Source: Deltaproteobacteria bacterium (GTDB lineage: Bacteria > Desulfobacterota > Desulfuromonadia > Desulfuromonadales > Geopsychrobacteraceae). Taken from it: DNA of 38,851 bases. The stretch spans positions 1 to 38,851 of the forward strand of contig JAADGW010000048.1 of the NCBI GenBank assembly GCA_013152145.1, given 5' to 3'. The stretch's first letter is position 1; the number at the start of each line of letters is the position of its first letter. A model generated the notes under the pieces. It saw only the letters and a list, made by a program, of their open reading frames with translations. It had not been told where the DNA came from and searched no databases. Made by a program: the position numbers and the translations under genes. Below, piece after piece: positions 15,439-23,193 of this stretch.

Positions 15439-16602
15439 GTGTCCTCCACTGCTTGTGCCGCCGCTGAGCGCGTCTCGTTACAATCCCTCACGAGCTACCA
15501 ACCGACAGCCGTAAAAGCCGCCCTGGAGCAGTTACTCGAGCCGCTCGGAGGGATACGGCAGTTCGTTAAGCCCGGCCGGAAGGTTCTGCTCAAACCCAAC
15601 CTGTTAGCCGGCAAACCTCCCGAGAAGGCGGTCACCACCCATCCGGAAATTGTTCGCGCCGTCATCGAACTACTGCAGGCGGCCGGCGGCATCGTCAGTG
15701 TCGGGGACTCCCCCGGTATCGGCAGCCCGGAAAATGTCGCCCGGAAAAGTGGTATTCTCGACGTGATAGAGGCAACCGGTGCCCACTTTGCCCGGTTTGA
15801 AACATCGGTTAAAATCCGTCCGCGCGGCGGGACCTTTCAAGAGTTGGAAATCGCCCAGGACATTCTCGATGCCGATATTATCATCAACCTGCCGAAGCTG
15901 AAAACTCATCAGATGATGGGCCTGACCTGTGCGGTGAAGAACATGTTCGGTGCGGTGGTCGGCTTGCGCAAACCACGTCTGCATCTGCAGGCCGGCACCG
16001 ACAAAAGCTTTTTTGCCCTGATGCTGCTGGAACTCTGTGAACAGCTGGCGCCGACCCTGAATATTGTCGATGCGGTGATCGGCATGGAGGGAGAAGGCCC
16101 CGGCAGCGGCACCCCGGTACAGCTCGGGACACTGCTGGCCGGCAGCAACGCACAGGCGGTAGATACGGTCGCCACCGAGCTGGTCGGAATGCAACCGCAC
16201 CAGGTCTGGACCCAGCGAAAAGCGCTCGACACCGATCGCCCTTACACCAGAATCGCTCAATTGGAACTGCTGGGAACCTCGCTTGAGGAGCTGCGGGTCG
16301 ACAATTTCAGGCCGGCCAAGACAACCGATGTCAACTTCGGCCTCAAAGGCCCGCTGAAAAATTATCTGCGGCATTCGATCACGGCCCGACCGGTGGTTGA
16401 TCCGAACCTTTGCAGACTCTGCAACGACTGCGTCACTCACTGCCCGCCGGAAGCAATGAAGATAGAAAACCAGCGGTTGCAGATCGATTACGACCGCTGC
16501 ATTCGATGTTTCTGCTGTCAGGAATTATGTCCGCACGGGGCACTCTTCACCCGACAGGGTCTGCTCTTGAAGTTACATAGTTTTTTACACGGAAAACTGT
16601 AA
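15439..16602 (+). CDS. DUF362 protein with C-terminal 2[4Fe-4S] ferredoxin domain
   Basis: A 387-residue protein starting at GTG (15439), with GAAGG about 10 bases before. Residues about 45-260 are a DUF362 domain (KVLLKPNLL, THPEIVRAVIELL, GDSPG, INLPKLKTHQMMGLTCAVKNMFG). Residues about 318-375 hold two ferredoxin cluster motifs: CRLCNDCVTHCP and CIRCFCCQELCP, each giving the four Cys for a [4Fe-4S] cluster. DUF362-ferredoxin proteins are common in anaerobes; their redox partner and substrate are unknown. Its end is convergent with the cytidylate-kinase-like gene 28 bp away. The stop region contains a weak A/T-flanked hairpin (16581-16611) that might terminate transcription. Confidence 0.9.
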   Translation: MSSTACAAAERVSLQSLTSYQPTAVKAALEQLLEPLGGIRQFVKPGRKVLLKPNLLAGKPPEKAVTTHPEIVRAVIELLQAAGGIVSVGDSPGIGSPENVARKSGILDVIEATGAHFARFETSVKIRPRGGTFQELEIAQDILDADIIINLPKLKTHQMMGLTCAVKNMFGAVVGLRKPRLHLQAGTDKSFFALMLLELCEQLAPTLNIVDAVIGMEGEGPGSGTPVQLGTLLAGSNAQAVDTVATELVGMQPHQVWTQRKALDTDRPYTRIAQLELLGTSLEELRVDNFRPAKTTDVNFGLKGPLKNYLRHSITARPVVDPNLCRLCNDCVTHCPPEAMKIENQRLQIDYDRCIRCFCCQELCPHGALFTRQGLLLKLHSFLHGKL

Positions 16603-16630
16603 CCGTAAAAAAAAATGCGCCGCTGAAGTC

Positions 16631-17326
16631 TCAGGACTTGAGCTGGAGCAGATAATCGTCAGCCAGCTCGGCAATCGCGGCAACCTGCATGCGACTGTTG
16701 TTGATCAGCAGATGGTAGAGCAGCGGATCGTCGATCTTCTCATCCGCAAAACGTTCCAGAAAATCATCCCGCTGTTTCTGGTGCAGGTCGATGAACTTCT
16801 CTGCCTCGGCCTGTGTCAGGTGATGACCCTGGACAATCTTCCTCACCCGGAAATCATAAGGGGCAAACAGACGTAAGTGGATACAATTCGCCAGATCCTG
16901 CGTCGCTAATACGGCCCCGCCACCGACCAATACGCAATGACCGCGCTTGGCAAAACCGCGGATGACGTTGCGCAGGTGGGTGAAGACCTCCGTCTCTTCG
17001 GCGCGGCTGTTGTCCAGAAACATCGGGAAAATTGCTTTCAGTGAGGAGGGGGTATCCTGGGATTTTTCGATCTGCGCAACAGAATAACCGGACAGCTTGG
17101 CAACCTCACTCAACAGCTCCCGGCCGACAACCACCCAAGGCTCTCCCGTGGTGCGCTTATTGAGACGTTGGACCAGAGCTTCTGCCACGGGATAAGCCTG
17201 ACAGCCGAATTCCCGCGCAACGGTGAAACATACCCCCGGTTTCTGCTGACCGGGAATCTGTTGCCTTTTGTGCCATGCGAGAAGTTTAGCTTCCTGTCGC
17301 GGAGTCCAAAAGTTCATGCTCACCAT
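16631..17326 (-). CDS. Cytidylate-kinase-like family protein
   Basis: A protein of 231 residues if started at ATG 17326, which has AAAGGGGGCAG just upstream; a longer frame from 17365 has no such site. The fold is like cytidylate kinase (PF13189 type): an N-terminal FTVAREFGCQAYPVAEALVQRL segment in the P-loop position, and VLVGGGAVLATQDLANCIHLRLFAPYDFRVRKI in the core. The P-loop position lacks the normal Gly-rich GxxGxGK sequence, so nucleotide kinase activity is doubtful and the function is unknown. A MITE (17381-17520) lies 54 bp upstream of the start. Confidence 0.75.
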   Translation of the reverse strand: MVSMNFWTPRQEAKLLAWHKRQQIPGQQKPGVCFTVAREFGCQAYPVAEALVQRLNKRTTGEPWVVVGRELLSEVAKLSGYSVAQIEKSQDTPSSLKAIFPMFLDNSRAEETEVFTHLRNVIRGFAKRGHCVLVGGGAVLATQDLANCIHLRLFAPYDFRVRKIVQGHHLTQAEAEKFIDLHQKQRDDFLERFADEKIDDPLLYHLLINNSRMQVAAIAELADDYLLQLKS

Positions 17327-17380
17327 AAACTGCCCCCTTTCTAGCTGGAAGAATCGATGTGACAAAAAGGAACCGATGTT

Positions 17381-17520
17381 GTAACTATTCAGCCGGATGG
17401 CCTCGGGGTGCCCACTTCAAGGGTGTCTGTCGCCTGGATGGCGACAGTCAAGCCCCATGGATGGGTTCATCCCTTGGAGTGGGTAGCGCGAGGTCATCCA
17501 CCGCGCTGCTGAATAGTTAT
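17381..17520. mobile_element. IS66-type MITE copy 3 (about 140 bp) with extra nested hairpin
   Basis: Ends GTAACTATTCAGC and GCTGAATAGTTAT. The left interior is identical to copy 2 over about 31 bp (17395-17425), then an extra segment of about 35 bp not found in copy 2 carries its own perfect 8-bp hairpin CTGTCGCC-TGGAT-GGCGACAG (17427-17447). The right side (GGAGTGGG, GCGCGAGGTC) again follows copy 2. The left flank ends CCGATGTT and the right flank only keeps TGTT, as if the junction lost a few bases, so the target duplication is not intact. It lies between the terminators at 17548-17603 and the cytidylate-kinase-like gene. Confidence 0.82.
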
Positions 17521-17526
17521 GTTTAA

Positions 17527-17532
17527 ATTATA
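17527..17532 (-). promoter_or_regulatory. Candidate -10 box upstream of MITE copy 3
   Basis: A perfect TATAAT on the minus strand, directly after the terminators of the neighbouring gene and 7 bp outside the MITE. No convincing -35 is present. If used, it would drive the cytidylate-kinase-like gene through the MITE hairpin. Confidence 0.3.
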
Positions 17533-17547
17533 GCGGCTGTCGCATAA

Positions 17548-17603
17548 TTTTCCGGGATTCTCCCGGAAAAAGAAACAGCCCCGACATTTCTGCCGGGGCT
17601 GTT
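17548..17603 (-). terminator. Tandem terminators of the Met-rich YtkA/FixH-like gene
   Basis: Read on the minus strand, the first hairpin has arms AACAGCCCCG / CGGGGCTGTT (17574-17603) followed by TCTTTTT. The second has arms TTTTCCGGGA / TCCCGGAAAA with a 3-base loop (17548-17570). Together they form a strong stop 25 bp after the gene end at 17628. Confidence 0.88.
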
Positions 17604-17627
17604 AAGGGTCATTTTCAGGATGTGCGG

Positions 17628-18098
17628 TTATTTGTTCTCATAATGCATGTGGAAGACCCGCTTCTTACCATCAGCCAGTTTGGTGCCGATCTTGAAGTGG
17701 TACGATCCCTTCTGGTCGAGGGTCAGGTCGACACCGAACTGGCCGCCCATTCCCATCATTTTTTTTGCGCTGCTCACCTTTCCGTCGGGAGCTTCAATCT
17801 TGACCGCGACCTGCCCTTTGCTGACCTTTTCCCCCGCGTCCGTCGTAAAACCGACCATCAGGTGATGGGTCGTCGACATGCCGTTCTCGGCCATCTTCGC
17901 CTTGACATCCATCAGATGGGCCGAAGCCGTGATGCCGTCAACCTTACTGCCCTGCAGCATGACCATATTACTGCCCATCGGCATACTGCTCCCACGACTC
18001 ATCTTGCTCATGTCGCCATCCATCATTTTCATCGCCATAACTGCGGCGGGAATCATCAACAGCGCGACCATCATCAACACAAAAATCTGCTTTTTCAT
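17628..18098 (-). CDS. Met-rich periplasmic YtkA/FixH-like protein of the copper cluster
   Basis: A 156-residue secreted protein when started at ATG 18098 (GGAGA 8 bases upstream); the frame is open further but without a site. A Sec signal peptide (MKKQIFVLMMVALLMIPAAVMA) is followed by a very Met-rich stretch (KMMDGDMSKMSRGSSMPMGSNMVM, about 23-46), a typical soft-metal ligand set for Cu(I)/Ag(I). The rest is an Ig-like beta domain of the YtkA/FixH type (VAVKIEAPDGKVS ... GSYHFKIGTKLADGKKRVFHMHY). It is 224 bp past cusA in the same orientation, separated by MITE copy 4. It probably binds periplasmic copper for the Cus pump; this role is inferred. Confidence 0.75.
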   Translation of the reverse strand: MKKQIFVLMMVALLMIPAAVMAMKMMDGDMSKMSRGSSMPMGSNMVMLQGSKVDGITASAHLMDVKAKMAENGMSTTHHLMVGFTTDAGEKVSKGQVAVKIEAPDGKVSSAKKMMGMGGQFGVDLTLDQKGSYHFKIGTKLADGKKRVFHMHYENK

Positions 18099-18252
18099 TG
18101 TTATTCTCCGTTCATAATTTAGGTTGTTACTGAAAGATGTCTCCGGCTTTACCCACTGCAAAACCGCAAAAGACTGATTCATTGACCATCAAAACGAGTG
18201 TGAAAGTTTCGGGGACTACTGTCAGCAAACCGTATCCCGAGGTTAAATGGTA

Positions 18253-18310
18253 CCTTCCTTGTAACTATTCAGCAGCGCGAGGCCATCCTGCTGAATAGTT
18301 ACCCTTCCTT
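18253..18310. mobile_element. Minimal IS66-type MITE copy 4 (42 bp plus target duplications)
   Basis: The element proper is 18261-18302. Its ends GTAACTATTCAGCAG and CTGCTGAATAGTTAC are a perfect 15-bp inverted repeat around a 12-base loop CGCGAGGCCATC, which is the left interior of copies 2 and 3 in reverse. It is flanked on both sides by CCTTCCTT (18253-18260 and 18303-18310), a perfect 8-bp target duplication. It sits 12 bp past the cusA stop, where its hairpin could act as a transcript end or stabiliser, although it has no U-tract. Confidence 0.88.
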
Positions 18311-18321
18311 TCCCGCCAGGT

Positions 18322-21300
18322 CTATCTATGACTCTGCTCTGAAAACTGCTCGTCCAGCTGCTTCGGTCCGGCCAGGTGCTCACGACTCGGGCGATCAATA
18401 TAGGTTCCGTTCTCAACCAGGTCGCCAGGATCGGTCGGTGTCATATCTTTTTTCAGGCGCAGACCTCGCCACATGAAATAGATCACCGGGAAGACCATCA
18501 ACTCCATGATCCCGGAGGTCACTATCCCACCGACCATCGGTGCCGCGATCCGTTTCATCACGTCAGCACCGGCGCCGTGACTCCACATGATCGGCACCAG
18601 GCCGGCGATAATCACGCAGATGGTCATGACCTTCGGCCGAATCCGCTTGACTGCACCGTGATGGATCGCCTGCACCAGGTCACCCCGGGTGATCATCCGT
18701 CCCTTTTCTTTCCACATTTCATAGGCCAGATCAAGGTAGAGCAGCATCACCACCCCGGTCTCTGCGGAAATTCCAGCCAGGGCGATAACCCCGACCCAGA
18801 CGGCCACCGACATGTGGTAACCGAGCAGCCAGAGGAACCAGAAGCAACCGACCATCGACAGCGGCAGGGCGACAAAAATAATCGCCGTTTTAACCATCGA
18901 TTTGGTGTTCATGTAGATGATAACAAAGATGATCAGCAGGGTCAGCGGGATCACTACCTTCAGCTTGGCTGCCGCCGCCTGCATATATTCATACTGACCG
19001 CTCCAGACCAGATTGTAACCGACCGGCAACTTAACCTTTTCAGCGATAATTTTCTGCGCCCGCTCCACATAAGTACCGACATCGATATCCTTCAGGTCGA
19101 CATAGATCCAGGCAGTCTTCCGGGCGTTCTCAGTCTTGATCCCGGGAGGGCCTTTACGGATGCGGATTTTAGCCACCTGCGAGATCGGGATATGCCGACC
19201 GTCGGCGATCGGCACCAGCACCTGATTGAGGGCCTGCAGATCGTTACGATAGTCACGCGCGTAACGGATATTGATCGGATAGCGTTCCAGCCCCTCGACG
19301 GTCTGGGCAACGTTCATGCCGCCGATCGCCGACATGATGGTGTCCTGTACATCTCCCACGGTCAGACCGTAACGGGCGATGGCCCGTCGATCGATGTCAA
19401 AATCGAGATAATTGCCGCCGACCACCCGCTCGGAGAAGGCGCTCAGGGTCCCTGGGATCTCCCGCACCACCGCCTCGATCTCTTCACCGATGCGCGACAG
19501 GGTTTCCAGGTCATCCCCCATCACCTTGATCCCGACCGGGGTCTTGATGCCGGTCGAAAGCATATCGATGCGGGTTTTGATCGGCATGGTCCAGGCGTTG
19601 GTCAGTCCCGGAAATTTGATGGCGTTATTCAGCTCGGTCTTGAGCTCCTCAATATTGATCGTCCCCTTCTCCGGCCAGACGAACCGTAACGGAACCTTCA
19701 ACCAGTCATAACCTTCAGACCAATCAGAATAGAAGCGATGTTTCGGTATGACCCGCCACTCATCTTCCGGCTTGAGCATGATGGTGGTTTCCAACATCGA
19801 CAAGGGTGCCGGATCGGTTGCGGTCTGTGCCCGGCCAACCTTACCGAAAACGTGTTCAACCTCCGGAAACTGGCGAATGATGCGATCTGTCTGCTGCAAC
19901 AACTCACGCGCCTTGGTAATGGAGATCCCCGGCAGGGTGGTCGGCATGTAGAGCAGATCCCCTTCGTAGAGCGGCGGCATGAACTCACTGCCCATCCTCT
20001 GCAGTGGAAAGATAATCGAAAGGGTGGTCAAAACCGCCACCAGCAACACAAGTTTACGCCACTTGAGAACAAAATCGACCACCGGGTGATAAACCCGGAT
20101 CAGCAGTCGATTGATCGGATTTTTCTCCTCGGCCGGAATCTTACCGCGGATAAACCAGCCCATCAGCACCGGGACGATGGTAATCGACAGCAATGCCGCA
20201 GCGGCCATGGCGTAGGTCTTGGTGTAGGCCAACGGCTTGAACAAGCGTCCCGATTGCTCACCGAGGGTAAACACCGGAAAGAAGGAGACCGTGATGACCA
20301 GCAGCGAGTAGAACAACGCCGGACCGACCTCTTTCGAGGCATTGGTGATAATCTCCCAGTGCCCCAGTTTGCCCCGGTCTTGTTCCAGGTGCTTATGGGC
20401 ATTTTCAATCATGATAATCGCCGCATCAATCATCGCACCGATGGCAATGGCGATACCACCGAGGCTCATGATGTTGGCATTGATCCCCTGCCAGCCCATA
20501 ACGATGAAGGCCATCAGGATCGCTACCGGCAGGGTAAAAATCGCCACCAGTGCGCTGGGCAGGTGAAACAGGAACAGCACGGTAACCACCGCAACCACGA
20601 TACTCTCCTCGATCAGCTTCTCTTTAAGCGTGTCGACGGCGCGCTCGATCAGACCGCTGCGGTCATAGACGGTTTTGATTTTTACCCCTTCGGGCAGCCC
20701 CGCCTGCAGCTGTTCCAGCTTTTTCTTGACGTTCTCGATGGTTTTCAGGGCATTTTCGCCATACCGCATCACCACCACGCCACCGACCACTTCACCCTGG
20801 CCGTCCAGTTCGGCAACCCCGCGCCGCAATTCCGGCCCGATACTGATCCGCGCCAGATCACGTAACAGAATCGGGGTACCGCGATTGTTGGTCCCGACCA
20901 CCACCATTTCCAGATCCGCCACCGAGCGGATATAGCCGAGGCCCCGCACCATAAACTCGGTCTCGGCCATCTCCACCAACCGCCCGCCGACATCATTATT
21001 GCTGCGCTGGATCGCCCGGCGGATTTTCGGAATGGTCAGGTTGTAAGCGAGCAGCCGCTCAGGATCGATCGCGACCTGGTATTGCTTGACGTAACCACCG
21101 ATACTGGCCACCTCGGAAACCCCTTTCACCGAGGTCAGCTCGTAGCGTAGAAACCAGTCCTGCAGCGAGCGCAACTGCTGCAGATCATGATTATCACTCT
21201 CCAGCACATACTCGTAAACCCAGCCGACGCCGGTGGCATCAGGGCCGAGGCTCGGCGTCACGCCCTTCGGCAACTTGCCGGCGGCATAGTTGAGATATTC

Positions 21301-21633
21301 AAGCACCCGCGAGCGCGCCCAGTAGAGATCCGTACCATCTTCGAAAATAATGTAGACAAAAGAGAGGCCGAAGAAAGAGTAGCCGCGCACGGTTTTCGCC
21401 TTCGGCACCGCGAGCATCTGCGTGGTCAGCGGGTAGGTCACCTGATCTTCAACCACCTGCGGCGCCTGCCCGGGATATTTGGTAAAGACGATCACCTGCA
21501 CGTCCGACAGGTCGGGGATGGCATCAAGCGGTATATTCTTCAGGGAATAGAGGCCGCCGACGATCACGAAGAAGGTCAGCAACAGCACTATAAATTTATT
21601 TCTGATCGACCATTCGATGAGTTTTTCCAGCAT
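18322..21633 (-). CDS. cusA: CusA-type Cu(I)/Ag(I) efflux RND transporter
   Basis: A heavy-metal-efflux RND pump of 1103 residues. The chosen start is ATG 21633, 9 bases after AAAGG; a TTG two codons earlier is possible. It has the usual twelve membrane helices and two periplasmic loops. Family motifs include GGIAIAIGAMIDAAIIMIENAHKHLE in the TM4 region, with the Asp/Glu needed for proton relay. The periplasmic Met positions used by CusA for Cu(I)/Ag(I) appear to be present: the segments PLSMLETTIMLKP and TRIDMLSTGIKTPVG. It works with CusB and CusC to export monovalent copper or silver from periplasm or cytoplasm. It lies 35 bp after cusB in the same operon. Confidence 0.94.
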   Translation of the reverse strand: MLEKLIEWSIRNKFIVLLLTFFVIVGGLYSLKNIPLDAIPDLSDVQVIVFTKYPGQAPQVVEDQVTYPLTTQMLAVPKAKTVRGYSFFGLSFVYIIFEDGTDLYWARSRVLEYLNYAAGKLPKGVTPSLGPDATGVGWVYEYVLESDNHDLQQLRSLQDWFLRYELTSVKGVSEVASIGGYVKQYQVAIDPERLLAYNLTIPKIRRAIQRSNNDVGGRLVEMAETEFMVRGLGYIRSVADLEMVVVGTNNRGTPILLRDLARISIGPELRRGVAELDGQGEVVGGVVVMRYGENALKTIENVKKKLEQLQAGLPEGVKIKTVYDRSGLIERAVDTLKEKLIEESIVVAVVTVLFLFHLPSALVAIFTLPVAILMAFIVMGWQGINANIMSLGGIAIAIGAMIDAAIIMIENAHKHLEQDRGKLGHWEIITNASKEVGPALFYSLLVITVSFFPVFTLGEQSGRLFKPLAYTKTYAMAAAALLSITIVPVLMGWFIRGKIPAEEKNPINRLLIRVYHPVVDFVLKWRKLVLLVAVLTTLSIIFPLQRMGSEFMPPLYEGDLLYMPTTLPGISITKARELLQQTDRIIRQFPEVEHVFGKVGRAQTATDPAPLSMLETTIMLKPEDEWRVIPKHRFYSDWSEGYDWLKVPLRFVWPEKGTINIEELKTELNNAIKFPGLTNAWTMPIKTRIDMLSTGIKTPVGIKVMGDDLETLSRIGEEIEAVVREIPGTLSAFSERVVGGNYLDFDIDRRAIARYGLTVGDVQDTIMSAIGGMNVAQTVEGLERYPINIRYARDYRNDLQALNQVLVPIADGRHIPISQVAKIRIRKGPPGIKTENARKTAWIYVDLKDIDVGTYVERAQKIIAEKVKLPVGYNLVWSGQYEYMQAAAAKLKVVIPLTLLIIFVIIYMNTKSMVKTAIIFVALPLSMVGCFWFLWLLGYHMSVAVWVGVIALAGISAETGVVMLLYLDLAYEMWKEKGRMITRGDLVQAIHHGAVKRIRPKVMTICVIIAGLVPIMWSHGAGADVMKRIAAPMVGGIVTSGIMELMVFPVIYFMWRGLRLKKDMTPTDPGDLVENGTYIDRPSREHLAGPKQLDEQFSEQSHR

Positions 21634-21668
21634 ATCCAATAACCTTTGCTAGACCGGTAGCGGTCGAA

Positions 21669-23159
21669 TTATTTAAACAGATCCTCGGAATTGTCCTTGG
21701 CCGATTGGTTTTCGTCGTCAAACAGATCCTCATCACCCGCCGCGCTGGTCGCCGAAACGGCCGCCTTCGGCTTCAGCATCTTCTGAATCGCTTCGCGCAG
21801 CTTACTCTCCGAATCGAGCAGGAACTGGGCGCTGGTCACCACCAACTCCCCTTCCAGCAGGCCCTGCTTGATCTCGATCAGACCATCCTCCCCCTGCAGG
21901 CCGACCTTCACCTCGCGCGGTTCAAAACGACCACCGTCCAGAGCGATAAACACCCGCGTATGCTCACCGGAGTACAGGACTGCTTCCTGCGGAATCAGCA
22001 GCGCCCCCGTCACTGTCTCCCCATGGAGATAGACGTTGACATACATGTCGGGACGCAGCTCGGAATCAGCGTTATCAAATTCGATTCGAGCCTTGACCGT
22101 ACGGGTTTTCGCTTCAACATAGGGGTAAAGATAACTGATCCGGGCGGAGAACTTGCGATCATGCACATAAGGCAGTTCGACAACCGCCTGTTGCCCGACC
22201 TTGACCCAGGGAAGTTGATATTCATAGATATCGGCCAGCACCCAGACCTTCGACAGGTCGGCCAGGTTGAGCAGCGCCACCCCCGGCTTGGCATAAGCCC
22301 CCTGCCGGGTCAGTTTCTTGGTGACAATGCCGCTGTAAGGCGCATAGAGGGTAACGGTTTTGCGGACTTCGGAGGTTTTTTCCAGCCGGGAGATCTGTTT
22401 TTTACTGACATCCCAGAGCTCCAGTCGCTTGCGCGAAGCCTCCAGCAAGCGCTTGGCATTTGCGACAATCTGCGGGAAGCTGCTCTTTTGCAGCGAACGA
22501 TAATTGTCGCGTGCCAGCAGCAATTCCTGCTGGGCCGTGACCAATTCGGGACTGTAGATTTCGAGCAGCTTCTGCCCTTTTTTGACCTTCTGACCCAGTT
22601 CAGCAACGTAGAGCTTTTCAATCCAGCCGGCGATCTTGGTGTTGACCACATACTGCTCCGGCTCATTGTAAGCGACCAGGCCGATGGTACGGATGGTTCG
22701 GGACAGATTACCGCGCAGGACCCTGGCGGTGCGCACCCCCATATTCTGGATGGTATTCGCGTCGATCTTGATGATAGCCCCACCGGTCGCCTCATCCTCA
22801 TACACCGGGACCAGGTCCATGCCCATCGGTGACTTGCCCGGCTCATTACGAATGTAAGTCGGGTCCATCGGCGCCTGCCAATACTTGACTTTGCGCTCGC
22901 CGGAAGCGGCACCGCCGGAAGCACCGGTTGTCGCTTTCAGAGGGACCAGGTCCATGCCGCAGATCGGGCAGTTGCCCGGCTCATCGACGACGACCATCGG
23001 GTGCATCCCGCAGGTATACTTTTCTGCTTCTGCAGCGCGACTCTGTTCGGTCCCGGCCAGCGGAGAACGGCGGAAACTCAGGTCGGCACTGAGAAAGATA
23101 CCGCCGGCCAGCAACAGGACGGTAAACAAGGACAAGGTTGGTTTCAGCAGTCTTCTCAT
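21669..23159 (-). CDS. cusB: CusB-type membrane-fusion adaptor with heavy-metal-binding domain
   Basis: A 496-residue periplasmic adaptor when started at ATG 23159 (GAAGGA upstream); the longer frame would overlap cusC. After a signal anchor (MRRLLKPTLSLFTVLLLAGGIFL) comes a heavy-metal-binding domain with Cys, Met and His ligands (YTCGMHP ... GNCPICGMDLVPL). A second, related segment follows (YWQAPMDPTYIRNEPGKSPMGMDLVPVY) in which the Cys residues are missing but Met remains. Then comes the RND adaptor: barrel-sandwich and alpha-hairpin region (about 150-250) and beta-barrel (about 265-420). It bridges CusA and CusC and may hand over Cu(I). A C-terminal tail is rich in Asp/Glu/Lys. Confidence 0.92.
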   Translation of the reverse strand: MRRLLKPTLSLFTVLLLAGGIFLSADLSFRRSPLAGTEQSRAAEAEKYTCGMHPMVVVDEPGNCPICGMDLVPLKATTGASGGAASGERKVKYWQAPMDPTYIRNEPGKSPMGMDLVPVYEDEATGGAIIKIDANTIQNMGVRTARVLRGNLSRTIRTIGLVAYNEPEQYVVNTKIAGWIEKLYVAELGQKVKKGQKLLEIYSPELVTAQQELLLARDNYRSLQKSSFPQIVANAKRLLEASRKRLELWDVSKKQISRLEKTSEVRKTVTLYAPYSGIVTKKLTRQGAYAKPGVALLNLADLSKVWVLADIYEYQLPWVKVGQQAVVELPYVHDRKFSARISYLYPYVEAKTRTVKARIEFDNADSELRPDMYVNVYLHGETVTGALLIPQEAVLYSGEHTRVFIALDGGRFEPREVKVGLQGEDGLIEIKQGLLEGELVVTSAQFLLDSESKLREAIQKMLKPKAAVSATSAAGDEDLFDDENQSAKDNSEDLFK

Positions 23160-23193
23160 CGTAGTATTATCCTTCATCAAATTTCGGTGAGTT

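Noticed and set aside
18376-20865. Long open frames opposite cusA (437 and 375 codons)
   Set aside because: They mirror the GC-rich coding frame of cusA, have no ribosome-binding sites and give His/Asp/Arg-rich sequences without family motifs.
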